Shown here: positions 27,801 to 38,876 of the stretch, piece by piece
Layout of the letters: each line of letters starts with the position of its first letter
How positions within the stretch are numbered: position 1 is the stretch's first letter
Assembly (NCBI GenBank): GCA_018350325.1
Contig: JAEVLN010000004.1
Span: forward strand, 496,001 to 560,000
Source: Globodera rostochiensis
Lineage: Eukaryota > Nematoda > Chromadorea > Rhabditida > Heteroderidae
DNA: 64,000 nucleotides
Direction of reading: 5' to 3'
The notes under the pieces: generated by a model
What the model saw: the letters and a program-made list of their open reading frames with translations, nothing else
Told to the model about the DNA's origin: nothing
The model's database searches: none
Translations under genes and position numbers: made by a program

Positions 27801-29883
27801 CTCGAGTTTCGGTAAATTTTGGATCTCGTCCATCACTAAAGGATATTCATTGTAAAATAATTCTATTAAAAATCAAAAATTAATAATCAAACAAAAATAA
27901 TTCGAGTACAGGTTTGGCCTTCTGTCTGACAATTTATTCGCTAAAAATTAACAGAATTATCACTAAAATTTGCAGAAATCATAAATTAAGGAGAGAAAAG
28001 GATGGCCCCAAATAAATGACTTCTTTAACCCTGCTGTATACAGACTGGAGCCCGGACTTGAGCTTCGAGAGAGATCTCGAGACGAGAAACTCGTCGAAAT
28101 TTTTCGAGATCTCGTCTCGTTCCGGGCTCTAATACAGCGGGTTCGAACCCGTGTTTTTCCTGTACCTGTAATCAAATAATGTGACCAATTGTCAGGATTT
28201 GTTCCTTTTGAAAAGTTGGTGCTTTTTCCTTTTTCCGATGAGCCTGGGTTGCCTGATGTAAAGTTGGAGGATTGTTGTGCAATTTGGGAGGCTTGGATAA
28301 AAGGCGATGCATCCAAATCTTTAGTAGGGTTTGAAAAATTCCACATTTCCGTCGATGGCGATTGATCTGGGAGATTTGGCGTGCCGCCTCCATTCTGAAT
28401 CGTAAAAATAAAAAGTCAAGATTAGAACTCAAGAACGGACTCGTACAGTACCCAATCTTTATGCCGATTAAAAGAAATCAGTTTTTTTGTTTCAGGCAAT
28501 GTATTATATTCATACAAAAATACCTTTTCTTCATTGAGTCTGGGTACATACGCTTCAAACAACGTCATATCCGTAATTTGTTTATTATTATACTGTTCAA
28601 CCAAAGCCATAGAATGCGGATCATTTTTGAATTTTTCAAAAGCATTTTTGCGGCTTCCACCGCCAGCCGCCTAAACCGTGAAAAAAGAGTCAAGATTAGA
28701 CTCAAGAATAGGGTTGGCGGTTCCTGGGAATTCTTCGGTCCGACCAAACCGAACCGAATTGAAGATACTGTTAACAAAACTGTTTTAAAAATTTTTTTTT
28801 CAACCGAAAAAATCCCGGTTCTACGGTCCGGTCCGGTTCGGAACCGCCAACCCTACTCAAGAACTGATTTTTACAAATAAACACTCTTTAGACCGATAAG
28901 AGAAATACAAAAACTGTTTTTTGTTTTTGGCAAAGTATTATATTGTTGCAAAAATACCTCGTGATTGAGTCTGTCTACGTATAAATACATCAAATCTATG
29001 CTCATTTTGGGTTTTATTTGTTTCAACGCTTCAAACAACGCCTTAGCCGTAATTTGTTTATTATTATACTGTTCAACCAAAGACATAGCACCCGGATTAT
29101 CTTTGAATTTTTCAAAAGCATTTTTGCGGCTGCCACCGCCAGAGTTGGTGCTTTTTCCTTTATTCGATGCGCTTGTCGATGAGCCTGGGTTGCGGCTGCC
29201 ACCGTCATCTTCCTGAATCGCGAAAAAAGAGTCAAGATTTGTACTCAAGAACGGACTTTTACAAATAAACACTCTTTAGACCGATAAGGGAAATACAAAA
29301 GATGTTTTTTTGTTTGTTTCAGGCAATGTATTATATTGTTGCAAAAATACCTCGTGATTGAGTCTGTCTACGTATAAATACATCGAATCTATGCTCATTT
29401 TGGGTTTTATTTGTTTCAACGCATCTAACAATTCCGTATCCGTAATTTGGTTATTATTAAACTGTTTAACCAAAGACATAGCACGATGATCCTCTTTGAA
29501 TTGTTCAAAAGCATTTTTGCGGTAGCCGCCGCCAGCTTTCTGAACCGTGAAAAAAGAGTCAAGATTAGTACTCAAGAACGACTTTAGACTGATAAGAAAA
29601 CTACAAAAACTGTTTTTTGTTTCAGACAAAATTTATATTGAAGCAAAAATACCTTAATTGCCTTTAGATAATTGGTCAGCGTTCTTGAGCATAGTTCGAC
29701 TCTTATATCGTTCAACTGTTTTAGCAAGTCTTTCTGAGTATTTATTTGATTGTTATGATACTTTTCAACCAAATCCATAGCATCCTTATTTTTTATGAAT
29801 TCTTCAACGTTTTTGTTAACGCAATTAACATTTTGTAGAAAGCAACTGACTGTTAGAGTTAGCAAATAAAGTAATGCGCGCAT
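24870..29883 (-). CDS. Array member A: secreted modular repeat protein (7 exons, 543 aa)
   Basis: Exons (minus) 29883-29653, 29539-29351, 29212-28958, 28670-28524, 28394-28166, 25521-25339 and 25267-24870 sum to 1632 nt with matching phases. Exon 1 gives a signal peptide (MRALLYLLTLTVSCFLQNVNC) and a first helical module. Exons 2-4 each carry the module (KNAFEKFKDNPGAMSLVEQY..IKPKMSIDLMYLYVDRLNHE in exon 3); exon 4 lacks the middle ~15 residues. Exon 5 is a Ser/Asn/Gln linker (SSNFTSGNPGSS), exon 6 holds SAPHYGDAMPSQQAPP and NDDGSLYSVVRPKN, and exon 7 ends SSSRGKSATKTGKKPRK. Intron 5 contains a 2.2-kb LTR element and intron 4's upstream neighbour a hAT MITE, yet the exons are intact. Unknown family; secretion predicted, effector role inferred. 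Confidence 0.75.
25542..26012. repeat. 5' LTR
   Basis: Left LTR. Contains TTTATAAATTGAGCACC as a possible TATA region and AATAAA near 25924 as a possible polyadenylation signal; both are repeated in the right copy. Confidence 0.85.
27236..27702. repeat. 3' LTR
   Basis: Right LTR, almost identical to the left one. No clear polypurine tract precedes it (ACGGTCTTTCGGTAGCATTGGACG), which is unusual and may reflect internal deletion. Confidence 0.85.
27732..27838. mobile_element. 107-bp hAT-like MITE, CTCGAG motif type
   Basis: Termini TAGTGTTGCACGAGA / TCTCGTCCATCACTA, flanked by AAGGTTAT and AAGGATAT (7 of 8). The interior is TCTCGAGTCTCG-type repeats. It lies in intron 5 of array member A, beside the LTR element. 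Confidence 0.75.
28709..28855. mobile_element. 147-bp hAT-like MITE, GGTTCGG motif type
   Basis: Termini TAGGGTTGGCGGTTCC / GGAACCGCCAACCCTA with a perfect 8-bp duplication CTCAAGAA (28701-28708 and 28856-28863). The target is the standard intron sequence of the gene family (TTAGTACTCAAGAACTGA elsewhere), which confirms insertion into intron 3 of array member A. Confidence 0.9.
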
Positions 29884-32160
29884 CTGAAAAATGTTTTTTG
29901 AAAGAATTATATAAAATTTAGTTTTATTTTCTTGATAAATTGATGTTCAAGAGCATCGACCTCGGGTGTCCTCGACTCGAGAAAAACCTCGGGCTTTTTG
30001 TGCCTCGGTCTCGAGCAGGGGTGGACGAAAACAACATTTTTCATTTTCGAATCAAACGAAAGGCGAAAACGAAAACACGAAAATTTTTAAGGATTTTCTG
30101 ATGAAAGGCTTACATTTTTATTCCAAATATAGTCATTTTTTAATGGTACGTTTTTCGTTTTTATTTCATTTTTCTTAAGAAAACTAGTCCAAACTGTAAA
30201 AATATGGCAATATTTAAATTCAATTTAAAATTTTTTCCGGAGGTTTGCCGGTGTCGATAGGGTCCCCTGGAAATATTTAAAAATTTTCACCGATTTTTGA
30301 ACGAAAATAATCAAAAAAAAGTGTATACGATTTGCGTAAGTTATATGTAAAAAGGAAAGTCAAAATATTTATTAAAACAGTAAAATAATTTTATTTAAAT
30401 TGTGTTTAAAAAGAAATTTGTGTACAAAACACCCATAAAAGTAAATATTAAATATAAACCTCAACCCCCTAGTAAAACAGAATGATTTTTGAAAATTCGA
30501 ATCGGCAACATTTTCGAATTTTTACACAATTTCCTTAACAAAAACGTTAAAAATTTAAACATTTGAGGTCCGAGCCCTGGTTTAACGCGATAGGGTTAAA
30601 TGATGCTTTGCTGCATTTTCCACCCTTTTCTATACGGCTTTCAATCGATGGCTTAGAATGTGATTTTATCGAAGGATGATGGATAAGCCTTAGAAATAGC
30701 ATTATAAACGAAGAGAGTGAAGGCGATGCGAGGCAATTGTTGGGTTGGCATTTACGTCAAACCCAATTTTGGCATTTACGTCAAGCCCAATTTTGTTGGC
30801 ATTTGCATAAATAGTAATACGTAGGGCCCGGATTTATAATTGCTAAAAAATCTCCAAATAGTTTGGTTTATAGTTGCTGGCATTTACGTCACCTATGCCA
30901 AATGGCGGACATTTCCTGTAGTTAGAGATATTACATAAATACAGACAAATCGTTTCGATACTCGCGGAAATTCATTGTTTAAACAACGAAAAAACCGAGT
31001 GGCAGACAGCGCGTGGTCAGACATTGTATCCCCACCACTGAATTTTCTTTCGGTTTTCGAAAGCTTGTAACACAGGTTAACGCTTATATTTCGTGACCAA
31101 ATTTTGCAGACTTGCCTCTAGTGTTCCATTCTTACCCAAACCAAAATTTGGTGGAGTTTGGAGAATTTTGAAAAAATTAGGTGTGAAGAATTTAAACGTT
31201 TTTGACTATAACTCATGAATTGAGCGATTATATTTAATAAAAAAGCGATTAAAAAATACCTTATTTAGTTCTGAAGAGATGGTGAAAGTTTGAGAAGGAT
31301 CCGCCGTATACAAATGAAGTTAAGCGTATCGAAGTGCGTGTCAATTTTTTACTGAAGAAAATAACTCAAAATGCTGTTTATCGACACGATTCCATTAATT
31401 TAATGTTATCCTAGTTCCGTTTTTTGCAAGATTTGGCATAGGTGACGTCAAGCCCAACTATTATAGTTTCCAAAAAATAATAAACTATGAAAAATTGCTA
31501 GATTTTGGGCCCTGAAAACATGATTTTCGTATTTTGAAAAAAGAGAATTTGTTATAATTTTGCAAAATGTGTGCAACACAATCAAAATGCGTTTGCCAAT
31601 TTCATTTTCATTCATTTTCTGTGATTCAAATAGTTTGGTTTATAGTTTCGTAAAAAATCCAAAATAGTTTCTAAAAATGACGTAAATAGTTTCTAAAAAG
31701 TGCCATTAGGTGTAGGGGTGTAAACTAGTCAAAAAAAAATGCGAGGCAATTGTTAGGTTGGCATTTACGTCAAGCCCAATTTTGGCATTTGCATAAATAA
31801 GTAATTTCCCCCCAGGCATAAATCTCTCATTTTTGACAATTTTTTTTAGTCTTTTAGGCGAAATTTTTTTTCGTTTCGATAGATAATAATACAAGAAAAA
31901 AGGCTGCTTCAAGTTGTTGTTTCGTCAAAAGTCCCCCCCCCCCCCTGGGGGTTTGGGTAAGTCTGGGCTGAAGTGTTACCGAGAGTTGCCCCGAAACTCG
32001 AGACCGAGACAATACCCAAAAAGCACGAGACTTTTCTCGAGTCGAGAGACCCGAGACCGATGCCGCTACTGTGAGGCACCGGTTTTCGCCCGTGATTCTC
32101 CGAATAAACGCGGACTGGCATATGTTCAGAGCATTTTATATTCCAAAAAACATTTTTCAG
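29884..32160. other. Divergent upstream region between array member A and the inverted locus
   Basis: No gene seen. It contains a CTCGAG-type repeat stretch (29945-30015), a CAGGGGTGGACGAAAAC repeat start, and a block (30720-31800) shared with upstream regions of other members. That block has TTTGGTTTATAGTTGCTGGC and repeated TTGGCATTTACGTCAAGCCC. TGGCAT/ATGCCA hexamers occur at 30746, 30770, 30797, 30878, 30895, 31434, 31759, 31783 and 32116. Confidence 0.5.
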
Positions 32161-33485
32161 ATGAGCGCATTATTTTATTTACTAACTCTGACATTGTGTT
32201 GCCTTCTAAAAAATGGGTTTTGCGTTATTAGTTTTGAAGACTTCAAAGCAAATGATGTTGTTAAGAATTTGCTTAAACGGTATAATAATAGACAAATCAA
32301 AAGGGACGAGTTGTTAACAGAGGTGAACAATATAGAAGGACTCGAAATGGACCTAAATTTAAGTACGCTGAAAAATTATCTGCATCTAATTAAGGTATCT
32401 TTGCTGGGCTGCCGACAGTTCGTCGACCGACATTTCGTCGATGCGACATTGCGTCGACTAAGCTAAATCCGACATTTCGTCGACTAAGCCAAAAACGACA
32501 CTTAGTTGACGCGTTTTTAAATGCGTGTTTTCTAAGGTAAAAGCATGCGTAGATCACGAATTCGAGCTCGGATTTTGCGAATCTCGAACCGCGAAGCCAA
32601 ATTCGAGCATTTGGTCGACAAATAGTCCATCCCCCTGCGGTTTTGGTCTTGTAACTTTCTTCATAGTGGTTTCCAGCGCAAAATTTTTGCGGATTCGTAC
32701 TCAGCTTGACAAGAGGAATCGATTGCTAGTCTCAACCAATTGGGTTGATGAATAAGTTATTTTTCACTTGTTTAAAATTTCGAAAATTGTTCGAATTCGC
32801 CTTCGGTGTTCGAGATTCCTAAAATCGAGCTCGGATTCGTGGTCTACGTATGCTTTACCCTAGAAAACATGCATTTAAAAATTAGGCGAAATTCGACTCG
32901 ACGAAATATCGTTTTTGGCTTAGTCGACGAAATGTCGTATATTGGCTTAGTCGACGAAGTGTCGCCTCGACGAAATGTCAGTCGACGAAGTGTCGTTTTT
33001 GGCTTAGTCGACGAAATGTCATCCTGCCATCTTTGCTACCTCACCATTGACGATTAATTCACGATACCGGTCAATCCCGGTCCCGGTTTACCAAAAAATC
33101 TCGATCCCGTCCTACTCTAGTTTAAAGCGTGTTTACTTAAAAGTCAGTTCTTGAGTACTAATCTTAATTTTTTTTCACGGTTCACAGCTAGCTGGCGGTG
33201 GCGGCCCAAACAATAGCTTTGATCAATTCAAAAGTAATCCTCGGGCTATGTCTTTGATTAAACAGTATTTTGGTCAACAAAATCCAGAAATAAATACTAA
33301 GAAAAAGTTGTTAGAAAAGTTGAAAGAAGTAATGGGGGGCCAAACAAGCAAACCTACGCTGACTGAATACCTAAGGAAAATAGAGGTATTTTTGCTACAA
33401 TATAATCCAGAAATAAAACCAATCCTTGCAGGAGGAGGCACAACAAAATCCAGCAGGTAGTTTAAGCCATCAAAGACGTGATTAA
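32161..33485 (+). CDS. Inverted array locus, 5' part: signal peptide and two modules
   Basis: Exons 32161-32394 (signal peptide MSALFYLLTLTLCCLL plus module FEDFKANDVVKNLLKRYNN), 33188-33385 (module with LAGGGG lead and FDQFKSNPRAMSLIKQYF) and 33432-33485 (EEAQQNPAGSLSHQRRD, stop) give a 161-residue secreted protein. Alternatively the third exon splices at 33456 (CCAGCAG|GTAG, phase 1) into 36348, which would join it to the linker exons to the right as one gene. A 623-bp transposon starts 11 bp inside intron 1, leaving the donor GTATCTTTGCT intact. Transcribed opposite to all other members. Confidence 0.6.
32406..33028. mobile_element. 623-bp motif-saturated element, TCGTCGAC type
   Basis: Flanked by the 9-bp duplication ATCTTTGCT (32397-32405 and 33029-33037; an 8-bp core fits hAT). 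Ends are arrays of CGACATTTCGTCGACTAAGC in inverted orientation. Terminal repeats (GGGCTGCCGACA against GGCAGGATGACA) are imperfect. It splits the first intron of the inverted locus. Confidence 0.75.
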
Positions 33486-33884
33486 TAGGGCTAGCATTTT
33501 TAGGAATTTACCTATTTTTTTCTGCAGCTTTGTTTTGCGCGAGTTATGCACGAAAAACATGTTTTTTTAGTCGGAAATTTTGCCGTTTTAACGAGGCTAT
33601 TCCCGAGGACGCATCGAAAAATTTTCAAAAATAAGGACATCAAGGGCAAAAAAATAAGGTTTTGGGGTCCGAAATAAGGACATTTTACAAAATGTTCAAA
33701 AATGCAGCAAAATGTTTATTTTTGACCTTTTTAATCCTATTTCTCTCCACCGACAATTTTTCTCAACAATTCGGGGTTGGAAATTGCTCCCATGGATTTT
33801 CGAAAATGTTACCGTTTTTCGATTTTCAAAAATGCAATTTTTTTTTTTTTGCGAATTTTGCTTTAGTGGGGGGGGGGTCGGCGG

Positions 33885-34550
33885 TAGGGTTCGGACGGGC
33901 GCCCGGGTCGGGCGGGCATTCGGCCGGGCGGGCGCCCGACTAGGAAATATTCGATCCGGGCTAAAGCCCGGTATTCGCCCGGCAAAGCCCGCCCGGAGGA
34001 AAAATCGAAAAAAGCCCGCCCGGAAAAGCCCGCCCGGCTCCTTTTAGGTAGCCCGGAAAAAAGCCCGCCCGGCCCCAAAAAACCGAATATTTTCCGAATA
34101 TTTTTTGTCATTTTTGCAAGTAAATTTTGGATGAAAATCTCTTAACAAATTGAGTAAAAAATTCAAAAATTTCTCGGCGGCGCCTATCGGCACCGCCGAC
34201 CCCCCTCCCGAATCTGGGGCCTCAAAAATTACGATACGGGTGATTTTAGCGAAAATACGATACGATATGGCTTTAAATTACGATATTTACGATTACGATA
34301 CGATACACATCCCTGGTCTATATCGTACATGATCAAGAATGATCAATCTCTAACTTTTAAGCTGTTTCAAAAAAATTTTTAAATATTCGCCCGGTATTCG
34401 GATGTTTTCCAAAATCTGGGCCGGTATTCGCCCGGCAAAGCCCGCCCGGAGGAAAAACCCAAAAATATTCGCCCGGAAAAGCCCGCCCGGCCACTTTCAG
34501 GTTGCCCGGAAAAAAGCTCGCCCGGCCCCAACCCGATTATCCGAACCCTA
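33885..34550. mobile_element. 666-bp hAT-like element, CCCGCCCGG motif type
   Basis: Termini TAGGGTTCGGA / TCCGAACCCTA with a perfect 8-bp duplication GTCGGCGG (33877-33884 and 34551-34558). The target is itself a copy of the GC-rich palindromic repeat, which the insertion cut in two. Both ends repeat GCCCGCCCGGAAAAGCCCG. A second palindrome copy lies inside (~34172-34202). Confidence 0.9.
34172..34202. repeat. GC-rich palindromic repeat family (about ten copies)
   Basis: A near-palindrome, TCGGCGGTGCCGATAGGC followed by GCCGCCGAGAAAATTTT and an AT-rich tail (TGACTCAATTTGTTAA), occurs near 1592, 1712, 2278, 4170, 34172, 34553 and 39455, with partial copies near 44719, 52768, 59697 and 60683. 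It appears in both orientations and inside larger transposons. It can form a strong hairpin. No coding potential. Confidence 0.8.
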
Positions 34551-36347
34551 GTCGGCGGTGCCGATAGGCGCCGCCGAGAACATTTTTGAAATTTCGACTC
34601 AATTTGGTGAGAAAATTGGTCCAATTCGCTTCAGAATTTTCTCATTTTGAAAATGGGATCAATGAAAATCTTCACAAATTCGAAAAATAAGTACAAAATA
34701 AGTGCGGATGCCTCAAATAAGGACAAATCTTACAAATAAGGACATTGTTAATTTATAAGATTGGCACCCCTAAAATAAGGACAAATCTTATAAATTAGGA
34801 CAGTTGCGACCTCTGGGTTATTCGGACCTAGGAAAACCTATTTTGGGGAACGCATCAAAATAGGTTCACTCGAGCCTATTTTTTAGGCATGCATTTTTTT
34901 TGTGCCTATTTAGGCATTTGGCGACTTTTTTGAACTTTTGTGCCTAATTCAACCTTTTTTCAAAAAATTTCTTAAGAAAAATGAAATAAAATTCGAATTT
35001 TTCTTGCCAAGATCACTAGTTTTTTGAAAAATTTGCTCGAATTTTTTGTCAGGATCCTTCATAGATTTTCGTACTTTTTTAGGCGCTTTTTTCCAATTTT
35101 TCTTGCCTCGAAATAGCAGCCCTACTGATGATTGATCATTTTCACATGTAAAATTTTTTTAAGCTATTATTGTTATTTTACACAACTTTTTTTTTCACCT
35201 ATTTTTGCTTATGAGCCCGGTTTTTGAGCATATTTTGGCACTTTTTTCAGGCCTATTTAGGCGCATATTTTGAGATTTTTAGAGCCTAGAAATCCTAGCC
35301 CTAGTGATTATCTTTAATTCAAATTTAATTGAATACGGTTGGGGACAGTTTTTTGGCGCCGACATGTTTAAATCTAAAAAGAACGCAATTTTGCGATTCG
35401 CATTTCAATTTTTAGGAGTGTTTTTTTGAAAACAAAAAAATTGTCATGGAGAATCCGGGACCGTCGAATTACACAAGTTAGAGACAGGGATGTAACCGGA
35501 TCCAGATTTCCAGACATTTTTGACCCGGCATGCCGGATCCGGACTTTTTGGCAAAAAAAAGCCGAACTAAATCGGAATCGCGCCATTATTGCTTCGGCGG
35601 TTTCCGGGGGTTTCAGGTCGCTGATCAAGACTCTGACAATTATTTTACTCACTTCCAAACTCCGAACACGATTCGTACCAAAACTCAAAATTATTTTTCA
35701 AAAAATTCACATTTATTGCCCAAAATCGATTCAAATGCATGAACTCCAAAACCCGCAGATTTTTCTTTAATTTTTGTTTGGGATAGCTTGTTTCGAAATT
35801 TTGTCATTTTAAAATATTAAATCAAAAAATTTTCGGTCTTAGAAGTGCATTTGGATGTCGCCGAAAGGGTGAAAATGATCATACATTTTTAGTCCAGGCA
35901 TGCCGGATTTGGGACATTTTCAGGCATCCTGGAACATTCCTGGTTTGAGACTGTTCAAAAAGAACTTATCGAACAGCAAAATTTGATTTATCAAAAAGAA
36001 ACTAAAAAAATTGATATAATTCACGAAAATAAAATAAAAAATCAAATTTACAGAGCAAACAAAACGAAAATAGTTTACAATTTTTTATACAAAACATTAT
36101 CGATGAAAATGGATCAGTTAAATTTTACATTATCAGGGGACCAAATAAAGCCCGTTTTTTTCGAAAAGCTCTGATTCGAAATTCTCAGCCTTGACCAAAA
36201 GAGGAAATAAACGATTTTTGGCACTTTTTCTGCCATAAATTAAACTACACAAAGGAGATTAGAGATATTTTCATGAAATCTCGAAAGATTTCGAGTAAAA
36301 ATGACTCTCCCAATGTTTTGTGAAACTCATCTAATACCATTTACCAG

Positions 36348-38876
36348 GCGCATCGTCGCATTACGGTGGCGCGATTTCGGTGGTCGAGCCGAAAAATCCG
36401 AGCTCATCAAAAAACGCATCACAAGGTAAAGACATTATGACCAAAAGAGGAACAAAACGTTTCTTGGGACTTTTCTATCATAAATTAAAGAAATTTTAAT
36501 CTATATGAATTTTCGAATTAATTTTCCTAATTATTTGAAGGTTTTGAATCGCAATCGATGGAATGGGATTTTTCAAACCCTGCACCGCAGTTTATCCAAG
36601 CCCCCCAAATTGCACAACAATCCTCCAACTTTATTTCGGACAACCCAGGCTCATCGACAAGCGCATCTAATAGAGGAAAAAGCACCAACTCTGGCGGTGG
36701 CAGCCGCAAAATTACCTTTAAACGATTCAAAAATGATCCTCGTGCTATGGCTTTGGTTGAACAGCATAATAACAACGAAATTACGGATACGGCGTTGTCT
36801 GAAGCGTTGGAACAAATAAATCACAAAATGAGCACAAAGGCGATGTATTTATACCTAAACATGCTCAATGAAGAAAAGGTATTTTTGTAAACAATATAAT
36901 ACTTTGCCTGAAACAAAAAACGGCTTTTTTTTTATCAGCATAAAGAGTGGGCACTGTACGAGTCCGTTCTTGAGTACTAATCTTGACTTTTTATTTTCAC
37001 GATTCAGAAGGCTGGCAGTGGCGCGCCGAATTTCCAAGACACTCAAATTGCAGGACAATCCTACAACTTTACATCGGACAACCCAGGCTCGTCGTCGCAT
37101 TACGGTGGCATAGTGCCGTCTCAGCAAGCCCCCCCAATGGACGGCACATTAGTGCCATCCCAAGCTGGAAACCACTCAAATTGCACGACAATCCTCCAAT
37201 TTTACATCGGGCAACCCAGGCTCATCGGAAAAAGGAAAAAGCACCAACTTTTCAAAAGCACCGAATTCTGGCAATTGGTCACTTTCTTCGATTACAGGTA
37301 CATGAAAAACAGGGTTTGAACCCGCTGTATTAGAGCCCGGAACGAGACGAGATCTCGAAACATTTCGACCAGATTTCTCGAGAATCTCGCTCGAAGCTCA
37401 AGTCCGGGCTTTAGTCTGTATACAGAAGGGTGCGATATTTCAATGTTTAAAGATTCGTCTTTTATTTGGGGCACGCGTCCTTTTCTGTCCTTAGTTTGTG
37501 ATTCCTGCAACTTTTAGTGACAATTCAGATAGTTTTTAGCGAATAAATTGTTAGACAGAAGGCTAAAAACCTGTACCAAAATTTTTTCGTTTGATTATCA
37601 ATAGGGCTCGCAAACTCATGGAAATCCATGTTTTTTTTTGCGAACTGGGGATGCCTTGAAATGCACGAAAAACACATTTTTAGCTTGATTTTAAGCTTCT
37701 AGGACCGATTTTTATATCCATATTTTCCATATTTCGCGATTTATGTCCATATTGTGATCTTGGCAAGAAAACAAAAGTTCAAAAAAGTCGTCAAAATGCC
37801 AAAATAGTCATAAAAGTCTAAAAAAGTCGCCAAAACACTTGAAAATTTGGAAATGTATAAAAATTTATGTCCATATTTTGGTGTTTTGTCCATATTTTGA
37901 AAATGTCCATATTTTATGACCATATTTCACGATTTTATATCCATATTTTTGCGGGACCTAATTATCAATTTTTGATTTTTATAATTTTAAAATGACTCTC
38001 CTAATTTTGTGTGTCAGTTAGGGGCGGTTCCTGGGAATTCTTCGGTACTTGCCTTAATTCCTTTTTTTTTGAATGAATTTTTTAAAATGAATCTCATGTT
38101 GAAGTATGGCTAGGCTATAATTTTAATTCAAACTTTAATTCTGATCAATTCGTAATCCTAAATTTTGAGGTTTTGTGTCGAATTTGTTCGGTGCATCCCC
38201 TCAAGAACCCCAATTTCTACCGCCAATGCCGGGCACATCATTTCCAGCATTCCAAAATAAGCCGTCCAATCAATCAGCCCCATTAAATCCATCCAATTTT
38301 GGGCCATTACAAACTGAAACGGATTCTTGGGAATGGAGTGGGGCAAATTCGCAAAACAATGATGGAGATCTTGCTTCGGTGGTCAGGCCTAATACGAGCT
38401 CATGGAAAGGTAAAAATGCTGCGAAAAAAGGGAAAAAGGCCTAATCTATACTTTCGAATTAATTGCCTTAATTAATTAAAGGTTTTTACGGGACGCCATT
38501 TGCCCCAAATCAATCGCAATCGACGGGACGGACCGGCGCATCCAACTTTTCCAGCTCCACACCAAAATCATCCAACTTTAATTCGGGCAACCCCGGCTCA
38601 TCGTCGCATTACGGTGGCACGATGCCGTCTCAGCAAGCCCCCCCAATGCCGGGCACGTTATTCCCAGCATTCTCAAATCAGTCGCCCAATCAATCAGCCC
38701 CATTAAACCCATCCACTAACTTTGGGACATCACAAAATGAAACCCATTCTTGGAACTCGTTCGGGGGAAATTCACAAGACAATGAGGGAGATCTTTCTTC
38801 GGTGGTCAGGCCTAAAAACCCGAGCTCATCGAAAGGTAAAAGCACGTCGAAAACAGGGAAAAAGCCAAGAAACTAG
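36348..38876 (+). pseudogene. Inverted array locus, 3' part: linker, module and tail exons, one frame-broken
   Basis: Exons 36348-36425 (ASSHYGGAI), 36541-36878 (linker fused to a helical module ending YLNMLNEEK), 37008-37297, 38170-38409 (NLFGASPQEPQF) and 38482-38876 (ending SSSKGKSTSKTGKKPRN) use the family's acceptors and donors. Exon 37008-37297 is a chimera: one half matches the PSQQAPPMDGT linker, the other the SSNFTSGNPGSSEKGKSTNF linker, joined out of frame near 37160 (290 nt where 3n+1 is required), so translation stops at 37319. No signal peptide exon is adjacent unless joined to 32161-33456. Likely decaying or a recombination product. Confidence 0.6.

Larger units (their letters stand above)
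33486..36347. other. Repeat-rich stretch inside or between parts of the inverted locus
   Basis: Contains the 33885-34550 hAT-like element, GC-rich palindromes at ~34172 and ~34553, a stretch of CCTATTTTTTAGGC-like AT repeats (34800-35300), and an ACCGGATTTCCGG/GGCATGCCGG repeat (35487-35930) related to the one in the skn-1-like intron at 5365-5400. The open frame 35983-36174 is AT-rich and unsupported. Confidence 0.5.
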
